Shown one piece after another: positions 1 to 8,608 of a stretch of 64,000 nt of DNA. The stretch is from the NCBI GenBank assembly GCA_004551945.1, contig SFPN01000011.1, forward strand, positions 20,661 to 84,660. Reading direction: 5' to 3'. The notes beneath the pieces are model-generated. The model did not search any database. It was not told the origin of the DNA and worked only from the letters and a program-made list of their open reading frames with translations. How positions within the stretch are numbered: the first letter of the stretch is position 1; each line of letters opens with the position of its first letter. The translations under genes and the position numbers were made by a program. This DNA comes from Clostridiales bacterium. GTDB lineage: Bacteria; Bacillota; Clostridia; Oscillospirales; Oscillospiraceae.

Positions 1-452
1 ACCTGAGCCAGGCCCTGCGGTATACCGTCGGGTCCCCCATTAACATCCGGGACCGCCTGACTGCCATGGACGCGGTGGACGGAGACCTGTCCAGCCAGAT
101 CAAAATCACCAGCACCAATCTGGTCTCCACCGTGCCGGGGAGCTACCCCGTCACCTTCGAGGTGACCAACAGCCTGGGCGACACCTCCACCCTCACCGCA
201 AGCATCTTCATTCAGGAGGAGGGCCTGAACGTTCCCCAGATCTACCTGACCCAGTACATTGTCTACACCAAGCTGGGCGAGGACTTTGACCCCATGGTCT
301 ATCTGCACTCTGTGGCCATGGGCAGCACCAGCAGCGTCTCCGTCCAGATGCCCACCGGGGGACTGGTTCAGGGGACCAACGAGGTGGTCTTTACCTGCCC
401 GGGCGTCAATAACGCCGTCGGCTCCACCATCCTGTACGTGATTGCAGAGTGA
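1..452 (+). CDS. C-terminal part of an Ig-like (DUF5011-type) surface protein, truncated by window edge
   Basis: The reading frame is open from base 3 with no start codon that must be used, so the gene begins left of the window. About 149 residues are visible. They contain two beta-rich segments: the first has the GDLSSQIKITS...GSYPVTFEVTNSLGD pattern of DUF5011/Cry22-like bacterial Ig domains (roughly residues 20-60 of the visible part). Such domains are spacers or adhesion modules in exported proteins. The stop at 450-452 lies 11 bases before the preferred start of the next gene, so it is probably co-transcribed with the two polysaccharide genes that follow. No anchor or catalytic motif is visible in this fragment. 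Confidence 0.6.
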   Translation, partial: LSQALRYTVGSPINIRDRLTAMDAVDGDLSSQIKITSTNLVSTVPGSYPVTFEVTNSLGDTSTLTASIFIQEEGLNVPQIYLTQYIVYTKLGEDFDPMVYLHSVAMGSTSSVSVQMPTGGLVQGTNEVVFTCPGVNNAVGSTILYVIAE

Positions 453-463
453 GGTGTATGCAC

Positions 464-1933
464 ATGGAAAACGAATCGGTCTTTCGCTGGTCGGAGCTGA
501 ACCCCCTCTGCCTGCTCCTGCGCCTGGGCAAAAATTTCCTGCTGATCCTGATGGCAGGGCTCATTGTGGTGATGCTGGCAGCAGCGGCTCTGCAAACCTT
601 TCATGAGGATGAATACACTGCCAGCGCCACCCTGGCGGTGAACGTAAAAAGCAGCAGCTACTCGGCGGTGCTGGCCGACCTGTCCGCCTCGTCGGAGATT
701 GCCAGCACCTTCACCCAGCTCTTCCAGAGCGATATGTTCCGCAAGCTGGTCAGCAGCAGCCTGGAAACCGAGACCCTCTCCGGCACCCTCTCCGCGTCGG
801 TCATTCCGGAAACCAACCTGCTGGTTCTGCAGGTCACCGCCGTCTCCCCGACGGACGCCTACCGAACCCTTCAGCTGATGCTGGAAAACTACGACACCCT
901 GTCAGAGCACGCCTTTCAGAACATCATCCTGAAAGAGCTCAACAGCCCCACCATCCCCACCGCGCCCTCCAACCCGGTGAACCTGATGAGCGTCTGCAAG
1001 AAGGGGTTCCTTCTGGGAGCCGGGCTGATGATCGTCATGCTTCTGTTCTTCGCCATCCGGAGCGACACGGTGCAGACCACCGCCGCCTTCCGGCATAAAA
1101 TCGACGCCCGGCTTTTCGCCGTTCTCCACCACGAGGTGAAGAACAAAACCCTGAAAACCAAGCTCAAGCGGGCCAACAAGGGTCTGCTTATCACCATGCC
1201 GGCAGCAGGCTTTCTCTTTACCGAGGAAGTCAGCCGGCTGTCTATGAAGGTGGAGTACGCGGCCCAGAAGCGGGGCAGCAAGGTCCTTCTCGTTGCCAGC
1301 GCAGCGGAAAACGAGGGCAAGTCCACCGTGGCGGCGAACCTGGCCCTTTCCCTGGCCCAGAGCGGGAAAAAGGTCCTGCTCATCGACGCGGACCTGCACA
1401 AGGCCGCCCAGTTCAAGATCTTCGGATATAAGCCAAGGACGGAACTGTCCGCCATGCTCCGGGGGCAGGCACCCGCCGCCCTGGAGCACCTGCCCCAGCA
1501 CAATCTCTACGCCCTCTTTTCCACCAAGACAGACAAGCAGGCCGGGGAGCTTCTCGCCTCCGACCAGATGACCCAACTGCTGGAGGCCTGCCGCCAGAGC
1601 ATGGACTACATCATCATCGACACCCCGCCGATGCTTCCCTTCTCTGACGTGGAGATTCTGGCCGGACAGGCGGATCTGTCTCTTCTGGTGGTCCGGCAGG
1701 ACACCATGCCCGCCGCCGCCATCAACGACATGGCAGACGCGCTGCGGCAGGGCCGGGCAGACTTCCTGGGCTGCGTGTTCAACGACGTGAGCAGCGCCCC
1801 CTTCTCAAGCAGCCATCCCGGCTACGGATACTACGGCTATGGGTACGGCTACCAGTATGGCTACGGCGGCTACCGCCAGGGCCGCCGCCACAGAAAGTCT
1901 CAGGAGCAGGAGGGAGAAAATGGACGAGCATAA
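464..1933 (+). CDS. Wzz-type chain-length determinant fused to BY-kinase (CpsC/CpsD-like), copy 1
   Basis: Predicted membrane co-polymerase and tyrosine autokinase that sets the length or export of a capsular/exopolysaccharide. An N-terminal membrane segment (about residues 22-45), an extracytoplasmic Wzz-like region and a second membrane segment (about 184-199) are followed by a cytoplasmic kinase with Walker A (ENEGKST, near 284), Walker A' (VLLIDADL, near 308) and Walker B (IIIDTPP, near 387). The C-terminal tail (about 453-473) is a Tyr/Gly run, the expected site of autophosphorylation. I chose ATG 464 because GAGGTG at 451-456 sits 7 bases upstream. GTG 449 and ATG 458 in the same frame leave no room for a ribosome site. 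The CDS overlaps the next one by 14 bases. Confidence 0.85.
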   Translation: MENESVFRWSELNPLCLLLRLGKNFLLILMAGLIVVMLAAAALQTFHEDEYTASATLAVNVKSSSYSAVLADLSASSEIASTFTQLFQSDMFRKLVSSSLETETLSGTLSASVIPETNLLVLQVTAVSPTDAYRTLQLMLENYDTLSEHAFQNIILKELNSPTIPTAPSNPVNLMSVCKKGFLLGAGLMIVMLLFFAIRSDTVQTTAAFRHKIDARLFAVLHHEVKNKTLKTKLKRANKGLLITMPAAGFLFTEEVSRLSMKVEYAAQKRGSKVLLVASAAENEGKSTVAANLALSLAQSGKKVLLIDADLHKAAQFKIFGYKPRTELSAMLRGQAPAALEHLPQHNLYALFSTKTDKQAGELLASDQMTQLLEACRQSMDYIIIDTPPMLPFSDVEILAGQADLSLLVVRQDTMPAAAINDMADALRQGRADFLGCVFNDVSSAPFSSSHPGYGYYGYGYGYQYGYGGYRQGRRHRKSQEQEGENGRA

Positions 1934-3431
1934 GCTGGATCGCAACGCGCGGGAGGCATCCCCTTCCGACGAGGAAAAGATCGACCTCTACCGCCTGCTG
2001 GCCGAATTCTGGAAGGCCTTCCGGCGGCTGTTCTGGCTGCCGGTCTGTCTGGCCGTTCTGTGCTGCGCCTTCTTCGCCTTCCGCGCCTGGTGGAGCTACA
2101 CCCCCATGTACCAGGCGGAGGTCACCTTCACCATCCAGACCCCCACCAGCGGAAGCACAGGGGACATCAGCAGCGGCAGCACCTATTACGACAAGGCGGC
2201 CGCCGAGCAGCTCAGCAAAACCTTCCCCTACCTGATCAGCTCCGAGCTGCTCCAGAACATGCTCCGGCAGGAGCTGGGGGTGGAGTCCCTCAACGGCACC
2301 CTCACCGCCCAGACGGTGGAGAACACCAACCTGTTCTCCCTCCAGGCCACCAGCTCCAGCCCTCAGAGCGCCTATGATATCCTCACATCCGTCATCCAGG
2401 TCTATCCCAGGGTGGCTGACTATGTCATCGGCAGCACCATTATGAACCTTCTCACGGAACCCTCCGTGCCCACCTCCCCCTGCAACCAGCTGTCCCTTCT
2501 GCGGCCGGCGGTGAAGGGCGCCTTCTTAGGCTGCGCTGCGGGCCTGGTTCTGATCCTGCTCTTTGCCGCCACCCGGCGGAGCATCCGCTCCTCCCGGGAG
2601 GTGCGCAGCCAGCTGAACCAGACTTACCTGGGCAGCCTGCCCCAGGTCTCTTTCAAGCGCCGCACCAGGAAAACCCAGGAGATCGTCTCCATTCAGAACC
2701 GGCGGATTTCCGGCTCCTTTCAGGAGGGCGTCCGGCGGTTGCGGGTGAAGCTCCTCCGGGAGGCGGAGGCCGCTTCGGCCCAGGTTCTCATGGTCACCAG
2801 CACCCTGCCCGGCGAGGGCAAAACCACCGTCGCCTCCAACCTGGCCCTGAGCCTCAGCCAGAACGGGGTCCGGGTCATTCTGGTGGACCTGGACCTGCGC
2901 AAGCCCTCGGTAAAGAAAAACCTGGGCATCAAGGTCCCCTCCCGGGGGGCAGAGTATCTGCTGTCCAAGGGCGGAAATGCCGTCGAGCAGCTCATCCGGC
3001 TGGAAGGCACCTCCCTGCGCCTGCTGGCCGGGGATCAGCCGGCGGACAATCCCCGGAAAAAATCCGCCTCCCGCAGGCTCCGGGCCATCCTGGCCGAGCT
3101 GCGCCAGGAGGCCGACTACATCATCCTGGACACCCCGCCCTGCGGCCTGCTGGCCGACAGCGGCGCCATGGCGACCCTGGCCGACGGCACCCTCTATGTG
3201 ATCCGCGCCGGCGTCGCCCAGGTCTCCCACGTGCTGGACGGCCTCCAGTTTCTGGGGGAGAGCGGCGCGAAAATCCTGGGCTGCGTCCTCAACGGCGTGG
3301 AGGGCAACCACAACGGCTATGGGTACGGCTACTATGGATACGGCTACGGGGGCTATTCCTCCTACGGGTATGGCTACGGAAGCCGGAAAAAGCGCAAAGG
3401 GGAGGACGACGCCCCGGAACAAGACACATAA
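1920..3431 (+). CDS. Wzz-type chain-length determinant fused to BY-kinase, copy 2
   Basis: A paralogue of the preceding gene with the same order: membrane segment (about 33-54), Wzz-like ectodomain, second membrane segment, then kinase with Walker A (LPGEGKTT, near 298), Walker A' (VILVDLDLRKPS, near 320), Walker B (YIILDTPP, near 403) and a Tyr/Gly tail (about 467-488). The tail carries many Tyr residues and then a charged end. ATG 1920 is chosen because GGAGGG lies just upstream and because the frame before it runs through the Tyr-coding tail of copy 1. Firmicute systems usually split CpsC and CpsD. Here both are one chain and are present twice, so heteromeric assembly is possible. A terminator follows immediately. 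Confidence 0.85.
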   Translation: MDEHKLDRNAREASPSDEEKIDLYRLLAEFWKAFRRLFWLPVCLAVLCCAFFAFRAWWSYTPMYQAEVTFTIQTPTSGSTGDISSGSTYYDKAAAEQLSKTFPYLISSELLQNMLRQELGVESLNGTLTAQTVENTNLFSLQATSSSPQSAYDILTSVIQVYPRVADYVIGSTIMNLLTEPSVPTSPCNQLSLLRPAVKGAFLGCAAGLVLILLFAATRRSIRSSREVRSQLNQTYLGSLPQVSFKRRTRKTQEIVSIQNRRISGSFQEGVRRLRVKLLREAEAASAQVLMVTSTLPGEGKTTVASNLALSLSQNGVRVILVDLDLRKPSVKKNLGIKVPSRGAEYLLSKGGNAVEQLIRLEGTSLRLLAGDQPADNPRKKSASRRLRAILAELRQEADYIILDTPPCGLLADSGAMATLADGTLYVIRAGVAQVSHVLDGLQFLGESGAKILGCVLNGVEGNHNGYGYGYYGYGYGGYSSYGYGYGSRKKRKGEDDAPEQDT

Positions 3432-3466
3432 AAAACCAGAGCCTTTCAAAGGCTCTGGTTTTTTTC
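3432..3466 (+). terminator. Intrinsic terminator of the polysaccharide genes
   Basis: Perfect stem AACCAGAGCCTTT / AAAGGCTCTGGTT followed by a run of T, directly after the stop codon at 3431. Confidence 0.9.
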
Positions 3467-3483
3467 TGCGTTCATACGAATTC

Positions 3484-3632
3484 TTAATAAAAACCTTTGG
3501 TTTTTATTAAGAAGGCACCGCGATTCGCGTTGCCCTTTTGTGGCTTTTTGCCACAAAAGCCGTCTCATGCAGTTCTTGACGCACCTTCGGTGCGATAAAA
3601 AGCTTTTCAAGCTTTTTAACAAGAACTAGTAT
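3484..3632 (+). repeat. 149-bp dispersed hairpin-rich repeat, family A copy 1
   Basis: Nearly identical to 55859..56007 in the same orientation. It is a chain of small palindromes: AATAAAAACC/GGTTTTTATT, CGCGATTCGCG, TTTTGTGGC/GCCACAAAA, GCACC/GGTGC and AAAAAGCTT/AAGCTTTTT, ending AACAAGAACTAGTAT. It lies between two convergent genes, and the last base of the repeat is part of the stop codon of the minus-strand PHP gene. No convincing coding capacity. Confidence 0.85.
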
Positions 3633-4480
3633 CATTTCTTCAGCCGGGTCAGAATGGTCAGGGTTTCCTCCGGCACCCTGTCCCCAAAGGCGTTGAGGGT
3701 TCCCAGGGGGATGTCCTTGGCAGTACCGTGATAATCGCTGCCGCCGCTGACCAGCAGGCCGTGCTTCTCCGCCTGGTCCAGCAGGAAGGCCACCTCCTCC
3801 CGGGTGTACCGGGAATAGCAGCACTCCAGCCCCTGAATCCCCAGGCCCAGCAGCACCGTCAGCTGGGCGTTGAACCGCTCCCGGGTCAGGTGGGGCTCCC
3901 CCTCCCCGCCCAGGGGATGGGCCCAGACCGGAATCCCCCCGGCCCCCAGAATGCCGCGGACGGCGATGGCTCCGTCAATGCGGGCGTCCCCGCCCTTGCA
4001 GCCGTTAATATACCGGGTGATGGCCTCCTCCCGGGTGTCCGCCAGACCCCGGTCCAGAATCAGCTGGGCCAGGTGTGGCTTGCCCGGGCTGTTCAGCCCA
4101 GCCAGCCACCGGAGCTCCTCCTCAGAAAACCGGATGCCGTGGACCTTCTCCAGATGGTCCAGCCGCCGGTTCAGCTTGGCCTGCCGCAGGACCCGCCCGG
4201 CCTCCAGGGCCTGGTGGATGGAGGGGGCCTCCGGCCGGTAGCCATAGCCCAGAATGTGGCACTTCCCCGCGCTGGTGATGCAGGAGAACTCCACCCCGCG
4301 GATGAAGCAAAGCGCCGGCGGCACCAGGGCCTCCACCTGGCTGCACCCGTCGATGGTGTCGTGGTCGGTGAGGGCAAAGGTCCGGATGCCCGCCTTCTGA
4401 ATGTTCTCCACCAGCTGGGCCGGGTTATCCGTGCCGTCGGAGGCGGCGCTGTGCATGTGTAAATCAATCTGTTGGTCCAT
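3632..4480 (-). CDS. PHP-domain phosphoesterase
   Basis: 282-residue metal-dependent phosphoesterase of the PHP superfamily (YciV/RnaAM-like, often acting on 3',5'-bisphosphonucleotides or RNA 5' ends; substrate here is inferred only). The N-terminal metal motif DLHMHSAASDGT begins near residue 5, ALTDHDTIDG follows near 37, and VEFSC, HILGYG, WAHP and GGSDYHG supply the later histidine/aspartate ligands. The start ATG 4480 has a purine-rich GGGGGAA site upstream. A longer in-frame start at 4552 is rejected because it would precede the promoter-like TATAAT at 4524-4529. It stands alone, transcribed toward repeat A. Confidence 0.85.
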   Translation of the reverse strand: MDQQIDLHMHSAASDGTDNPAQLVENIQKAGIRTFALTDHDTIDGCSQVEALVPPALCFIRGVEFSCITSAGKCHILGYGYRPEAPSIHQALEAGRVLRQAKLNRRLDHLEKVHGIRFSEEELRWLAGLNSPGKPHLAQLILDRGLADTREEAITRYINGCKGGDARIDGAIAVRGILGAGGIPVWAHPLGGEGEPHLTRERFNAQLTVLLGLGIQGLECCYSRYTREEVAFLLDQAEKHGLLVSGGSDYHGTAKDIPLGTLNAFGDRVPEETLTILTRLKK

Positions 4481-4523
4481 TTTCCGGTTCCCCCTTTGGC
4501 CGTCCTTTTCTTGATAGAATGGT

Positions 4524-4552
4524 ATTATACGCCATCCGGACCGGTTTTCCAA
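4524..4552 (-). promoter_or_regulatory. Sigma-A promoter for the PHP gene
   Basis: On the minus strand TTGGAA, 17 bases, TATAAT. It lies 44 bases upstream of the start at 4480. Confidence 0.6.
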
Positions 4553-4573
4553 GGGGCTTGCCGTCTTTCTCTC

Positions 4574-4660
4574 TCAGGGATACGCATACTCAAAGGCCGC
4601 CGTCAGGGTCAGCTCCCCCTGGCACCGGAGGTACCAGCCGCAGAAATGGTCACCCCTTCC
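4574..4660 (-). other. Short out-of-frame ORF overlapping the end of the Rieske oxidoreductase gene
   Basis: A 28-codon frame beginning with ATG at 4660, inside the last codons of the oxidoreductase, and stopping at 4574. It has a GAGGGGG site upstream. The peptide has the look HFCGWYLRCQ, which by eye resembles the first residues of tocopherol-cyclase-like proteins, but it stops after 28 residues. It may be a gene remnant, a tiny protein or chance. Confidence 0.2.
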
Positions 4661-6089
4661 CATGGCAGATCCCCCTCTGGGCAGGGCCGGAGAGGAGCTC
4701 TCCCCGGCAGTCGAACCGGGAGCCGTGGCAGGGGCAATCCCAGCTTTTCTCGTCCGGGTTCCAGGCCAGCTGACAGCCCAGGTGGGGGCAGCGGGTCGCC
4801 ACGGGGTACAGGTCCCCGTTCTCGTCCCTGTAGGCCCCCGCCTTTTTCCCGTCCAGCTTCACAATTCCCCCGTGACCGGCGGGCAGCTGGTCCGCCTGGA
4901 GTTTCGGCCGCTGGAACACCTGCTTCATGATCCCTTTCACCGCCGGACCGCCCTCTTTTGCAAGGCCAGGGAGAAGCCCCGCCTCCAGCCGGCCGGGGTC
5001 AAACACGTCCCCATAGGGGGATTCCTTCCCGTCGATCAGGTCCCGCAGCACCAGCGCCGAGACCATGGAGGCAGTCATTCCCCACTTCTGAAAGCCGGTG
5101 GCCACATACCAATGGGGGCGGCTGGGGGCAAAGGGGCCGATATAGGCTGCCCCGTCCGGGGTCATGCAGTCCTGAGCGGACCAGTGGGCCACCTCCCGGC
5201 TGCCGGGAAACCACGCTCCGGCAACCTGCCGCAGGAAGTCATACCGTCCCCCTTCCGGGTTCTCCCCGGTCCGGTGTCCCCCGCCCCCCAGCAGGAGCAG
5301 GTCCCCGTGATTTCGCAGGGAGATGCTGTCCGGGCCAACGCCGAGGAACATGCCATCCAGCCGGGGCACATGCTCCAGGGCCAGCACATAGGAGCGGGTC
5401 TGGTGCATCCGGGCAAAGTACAGCCCCGGGACGTTCACAAAGGGGTAGTGGCAGGCGAAAACGATGTGCTCCGCCCGCACCTTGCCCCGGGTTGTGTACA
5501 GCAGATCCCCCTCCGCTATCTGCACCGGCGTGTTCTCATAGATGGTTAGCTGGCCGGACACGGCCCGCAGAAATTGCAGGGGGTGAAACTGCCCCTGGTG
5601 GTCAAACCGGACCGCACCCTCCGCCGGAAGCCAGGGGGGCAGGTCCCGGGTAAAGACAGCGGGCAGGCCCAGGGAGGCCGCAGCCTCTGCCTCCCCCTGG
5701 AGCTGTTCCCGGTCCTTGCCGTAGACGTAAGCGCTGCAATCCTGCCAGCCGCAGTCGATGCGCTCCCTCCGGATCAGGTCCCGGTAGGCCTGGATGGCCG
5801 CCTGGTGGGCCTGGCCGTACTGCCGCGCCCGGTCCTTCCCCAGGGTCCGGATGAGCTTTTCATAGATCAGGCCGTGCTGGGCGGTGACCTTCGCGGTGGT
5901 GTTTCCGGTCTGTCCGCTGCCGGTCCGGTTGGCCTCCAGCACCACCACCTGGTGGCCGGCCTCCTGCAGGGCGTGGGCGATCAGGACCCCGGCCATCCCG
6001 GCGCCCACCACCGCCACCTCACATTCCAGATCCCCGGAAAGGGGCTCCCGTGCCCGGATCTGACACCCCTGCGACCAAATGGATTCCAT
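4650..6089 (-). CDS. FAD-dependent oxidoreductase with C-terminal Rieske [2Fe-2S] domain
   Basis: 479-residue DadA-type amine/amino-acid oxidoreductase fold joined to a Rieske domain, a known bacterial fusion of unclear substrate. The dinucleotide site VAVVGAGMAG lies near residue 29 and is followed by the FAD-binding LEANRTGSGQTGNTTAKVT. The Rieske ligands are CPHLGC near 435 and CPCHGS near 454. The protein ends soon after the second ligand pair, a little earlier than many relatives. ATG 6089 has GGAGG seven bases upstream, and the longer frame to 6407 runs back through the dipeptidase promoter. Monocistronic, divergent from the dipeptidase gene. Confidence 0.8.
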   Translation of the reverse strand: MESIWSQGCQIRAREPLSGDLECEVAVVGAGMAGVLIAHALQEAGHQVVVLEANRTGSGQTGNTTAKVTAQHGLIYEKLIRTLGKDRARQYGQAHQAAIQAYRDLIRRERIDCGWQDCSAYVYGKDREQLQGEAEAAASLGLPAVFTRDLPPWLPAEGAVRFDHQGQFHPLQFLRAVSGQLTIYENTPVQIAEGDLLYTTRGKVRAEHIVFACHYPFVNVPGLYFARMHQTRSYVLALEHVPRLDGMFLGVGPDSISLRNHGDLLLLGGGGHRTGENPEGGRYDFLRQVAGAWFPGSREVAHWSAQDCMTPDGAAYIGPFAPSRPHWYVATGFQKWGMTASMVSALVLRDLIDGKESPYGDVFDPGRLEAGLLPGLAKEGGPAVKGIMKQVFQRPKLQADQLPAGHGGIVKLDGKKAGAYRDENGDLYPVATRCPHLGCQLAWNPDEKSWDCPCHGSRFDCRGELLSGPAQRGICHGKG

Positions 6090-6190
6090 GGCATACCCTC
6101 CTTGCCCGTTATGGGACTGCTCTGTATTTCTTATGGCTAGCCATGTCCCGCAGCAGGGGATTTTATACCGGACGCCCTGTATATTTATCC

Positions 6191-6219
6191 TTGATTTTCC
6201 CAGGATATGGTGGTATATT
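6191..6219 (+). promoter_or_regulatory. Sigma-A promoter of the C69 dipeptidase gene
   Basis: TTGATT (6191-6196), 17 bases, TATATT (6214-6219). The CDS starts 57 bases downstream. Confidence 0.6.
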
Positions 6220-6276
6220 ATGGGAGAATTTTTCCTTTGCACGGAATAAATTTTCAAGGAAGAGAGAGGAACGATT

Positions 6277-8544
6277 ATGAAGCACAAACTTTGGAAGCGG
6301 CTTTGTGCCGCCCTGCTGGTCACCGCCATGACGGCGGGCAGCATCGTCAGCGCCAGTGCCTGCACCGGCCTGTATGTGGGCAAAGCCAGCGCAGCAAACG
6401 GCTCCACCTATGTGGGGCGCTCTGAGGACGCCGGTAAGCTGTATGACAAGGTGTTCCAGGTAAAGGAGGCCGCCGATCACGAGGAGGGCGAGCTCTACGA
6501 GGACGCCTACGGCTTCTCCATGCCCTATCCCGCCCATACCTACCGCTACACCATGCTGCGGGACTCCATCCAGGCCTGGGACCCCAGCGAGTCCATCACC
6601 GATGAGGACGGCAATCTCCTGATTGAGGCCTACGGAGAAGTGGGCATCAACGAGAAGGGGGTCTCCGTCACCGCCACGGTTTCCACCGACTACAACGCCG
6701 CGGCAGAGGCAGCGGACCCTCTGGGGGATTACGACGGATGCCTCTATGAAATTTCCCTGGCCTCGGTCATTCTGATGCAGGCAGACTCCGCCCGGGACGG
6801 CGTAGAAACGCTGGCCGCCCTGCTGGACCAGTACGGCTCCGGCGAGTGCAACTCCCTGACCATCAGCGACGCCAACGAGGTCTGGGACGTGGAAATCCTT
6901 TCCGGCCACCAGTACGCCGCCCTGCGCCTGCCCGCCGACAAGGTCTCAGTGAACCCCAACATGGTGGTCATGGGCGAGATCGACGTTTCCGACGCCGAGA
7001 ACGTCATCGCTTCGGCGGAGCTCATCTCCCTGCCCCTGGAAAACGGCTTCCTGGTCTCCTCCCAGGACCCGGCAGAGACGGAAGTCACAAAGATTAACAT
7101 TGCCGCCACCTACGGCGCGGAGGACTTCGGCTCCAGCCAGTATGAGCGCTATTGGCAGGGCGTGAACTATCTGAACGAAGCCCTGGCTCAGAAGGTCTCC
7201 ATTGCCTACGGCGAGGACGGGGAAGCCCCCCAAGGTCCCTTCGACATGCTCTTTGACGCCGACCACAGCCTGACCACCTACGAGGTGCTCCGCCTGCTGG
7301 CCTACCGGGGCGAAGGCACGGACTGTGACGCCAACACCACCGACTGCTACGCCATCGGCAACGAATATCAGGCAGAGTGCCACGTCCTTGAGATCCGCGA
7401 CAGCCTGCCGGAGGCCCTGGCCACCATCCAGTGGCAGGCCATGTCCCGGGCGGAGTACTCCGTGTACCTCCCCTTCTACTCCAGCCTGCTGACCGACACG
7501 TCCGATCTGTTCCAGACGGAGTTCGGGTTTACCGTGGACGAGGAGTACAACCACTACTACGACATCTATTACGATGAGGTAACCACCCTGATGGCCCAGG
7601 AGGATTGGCCGGAGGACTCCATCCAGTGGGTGTTCATCGCCCTGAACGACCTGTGCGACAACGACCGGGAGCGCTATGGGGCCAACGTCAAGGTGTTCTG
7701 GGAGCAGTACCAGAAGGCCCTCATTGAGCAGCAGGCCGCAGTAGACGCCGGCATGGCAGAGCTCTACGCCGCCAGCCCCGCCCTGGCCCAGGAGAAGGCC
7801 ACTGCCCTGGGCAAGGCCGTCACCGAAGAGGCCTTCGGATACGCCAAGAGCATCCTCACCGAGCTGCTGGCCTTTATCGAAGCGGATGAGGCCGGGGAGC
7901 TGACCGAAGAAGATGTATTCGTCCCCACCGTTTTGACCGAGGGCAAGCTGCCTTCCTACTCCATGGACATGGAGATTCCTGCGGATACCCCCCAGTTTGA
8001 CGACGTGGCAGACTCCGCCTGGTACGCAGACGCCGTGGCCTACGTCAGCCAGCGGGGCCTGATGAACGGCACCAAGGACCGCATCTTTGCCCCCAATTCC
8101 TCCCTGACCCGGGCCATGCTGGTGCAGGTACTCTTCAACCTGGAGGGCCAGCCGGCCTCCACCGGCTCCTCCTTCTCCGACGTGGCGGAGGGTGCCTGGT
8201 ATGCAGACGCAGTCAACTGGGCGGCGGAAAACCAGCTGGTGTCCGGCTATTCCAGCGGTAAGTTTGGCCCCAACGACCCCATCACCCGGGAGCAGATGGC
8301 CACGATCCTCTTCCGCTACGCCCAGTTTAAGGGAATTGACACTGACACCCAGGAAGAAACCCTGAACGGCTTTGCCGATCAGGACCAGATCTCCGCTTAC
8401 GCTGTTCCCGCCCTCAACTGGGCCGTGGACCAGGGCGTGATGCAGGGCAATAACGCAACCACCCTCGCCCCCAAGGGAACCGCCACCCGGGCTCAGGTGG
8501 CCACCGTCCTCATGAACTACTGCGAGAAGGTGGCAAACCAGTAA
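6277..8544 (+). CDS. C69-family dipeptidase with three C-terminal SLH domains
   Basis: 755-residue exported peptidase. A signal peptide (about 1-28) ends at ASA, leaving Cys29 of ACTGLYVGK as the new N-terminus. An N-terminal nucleophile Cys is how C69 (PepD-type) dipeptidases work. The catalytic domain occupies about 29-560, with typical blocks TYVGRSEDAG and GEVGINEKGVSVTAT. Three SLH repeats (about 570-755), each with the FxDVAxxAWYADAV...FxPNxxxTRxQ pattern, anchor the enzyme to secondary cell-wall polymer. Its likely role is trimming peptides at the cell surface. It is monocistronic, with its own promoter and terminator. Confidence 0.85.
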   Translation: MKHKLWKRLCAALLVTAMTAGSIVSASACTGLYVGKASAANGSTYVGRSEDAGKLYDKVFQVKEAADHEEGELYEDAYGFSMPYPAHTYRYTMLRDSIQAWDPSESITDEDGNLLIEAYGEVGINEKGVSVTATVSTDYNAAAEAADPLGDYDGCLYEISLASVILMQADSARDGVETLAALLDQYGSGECNSLTISDANEVWDVEILSGHQYAALRLPADKVSVNPNMVVMGEIDVSDAENVIASAELISLPLENGFLVSSQDPAETEVTKINIAATYGAEDFGSSQYERYWQGVNYLNEALAQKVSIAYGEDGEAPQGPFDMLFDADHSLTTYEVLRLLAYRGEGTDCDANTTDCYAIGNEYQAECHVLEIRDSLPEALATIQWQAMSRAEYSVYLPFYSSLLTDTSDLFQTEFGFTVDEEYNHYYDIYYDEVTTLMAQEDWPEDSIQWVFIALNDLCDNDRERYGANVKVFWEQYQKALIEQQAAVDAGMAELYAASPALAQEKATALGKAVTEEAFGYAKSILTELLAFIEADEAGELTEEDVFVPTVLTEGKLPSYSMDMEIPADTPQFDDVADSAWYADAVAYVSQRGLMNGTKDRIFAPNSSLTRAMLVQVLFNLEGQPASTGSSFSDVAEGAWYADAVNWAAENQLVSGYSSGKFGPNDPITREQMATILFRYAQFKGIDTDTQEETLNGFADQDQISAYAVPALNWAVDQGVMQGNNATTLAPKGTATRAQVATVLMNYCEKVANQ

Positions 8545-8562
8545 CAACCCCCATGATAAGAC

Positions 8563-8594
8563 AAAAACCACGTTCCGAGGAACGTGGTTTTTTC
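8563..8594 (+). terminator. Intrinsic terminator, bidirectional
   Basis: AAAACCACGTTCC / GGAACGTGGTTTT with T-runs on both strands, between the convergent dipeptidase and small multidrug export genes. Confidence 0.85.
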
Positions 8595-8608
8595 TTGCTC
8601 CATATGGG

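Noticed and set aside
1819..1882. Short tandem DNA repeats (TACGGCTAT-like), also at 3319-3385
   Set aside because: These are codons of the Tyr/Gly kinase tails and not a CRISPR or minisatellite locus.
4574..4660. Possible frameshift truncating the Rieske domain
   Set aside because: Both Rieske ligand pairs are intact before the stop, and the next frame does not continue a Rieske-like sequence, so no frameshift is needed.
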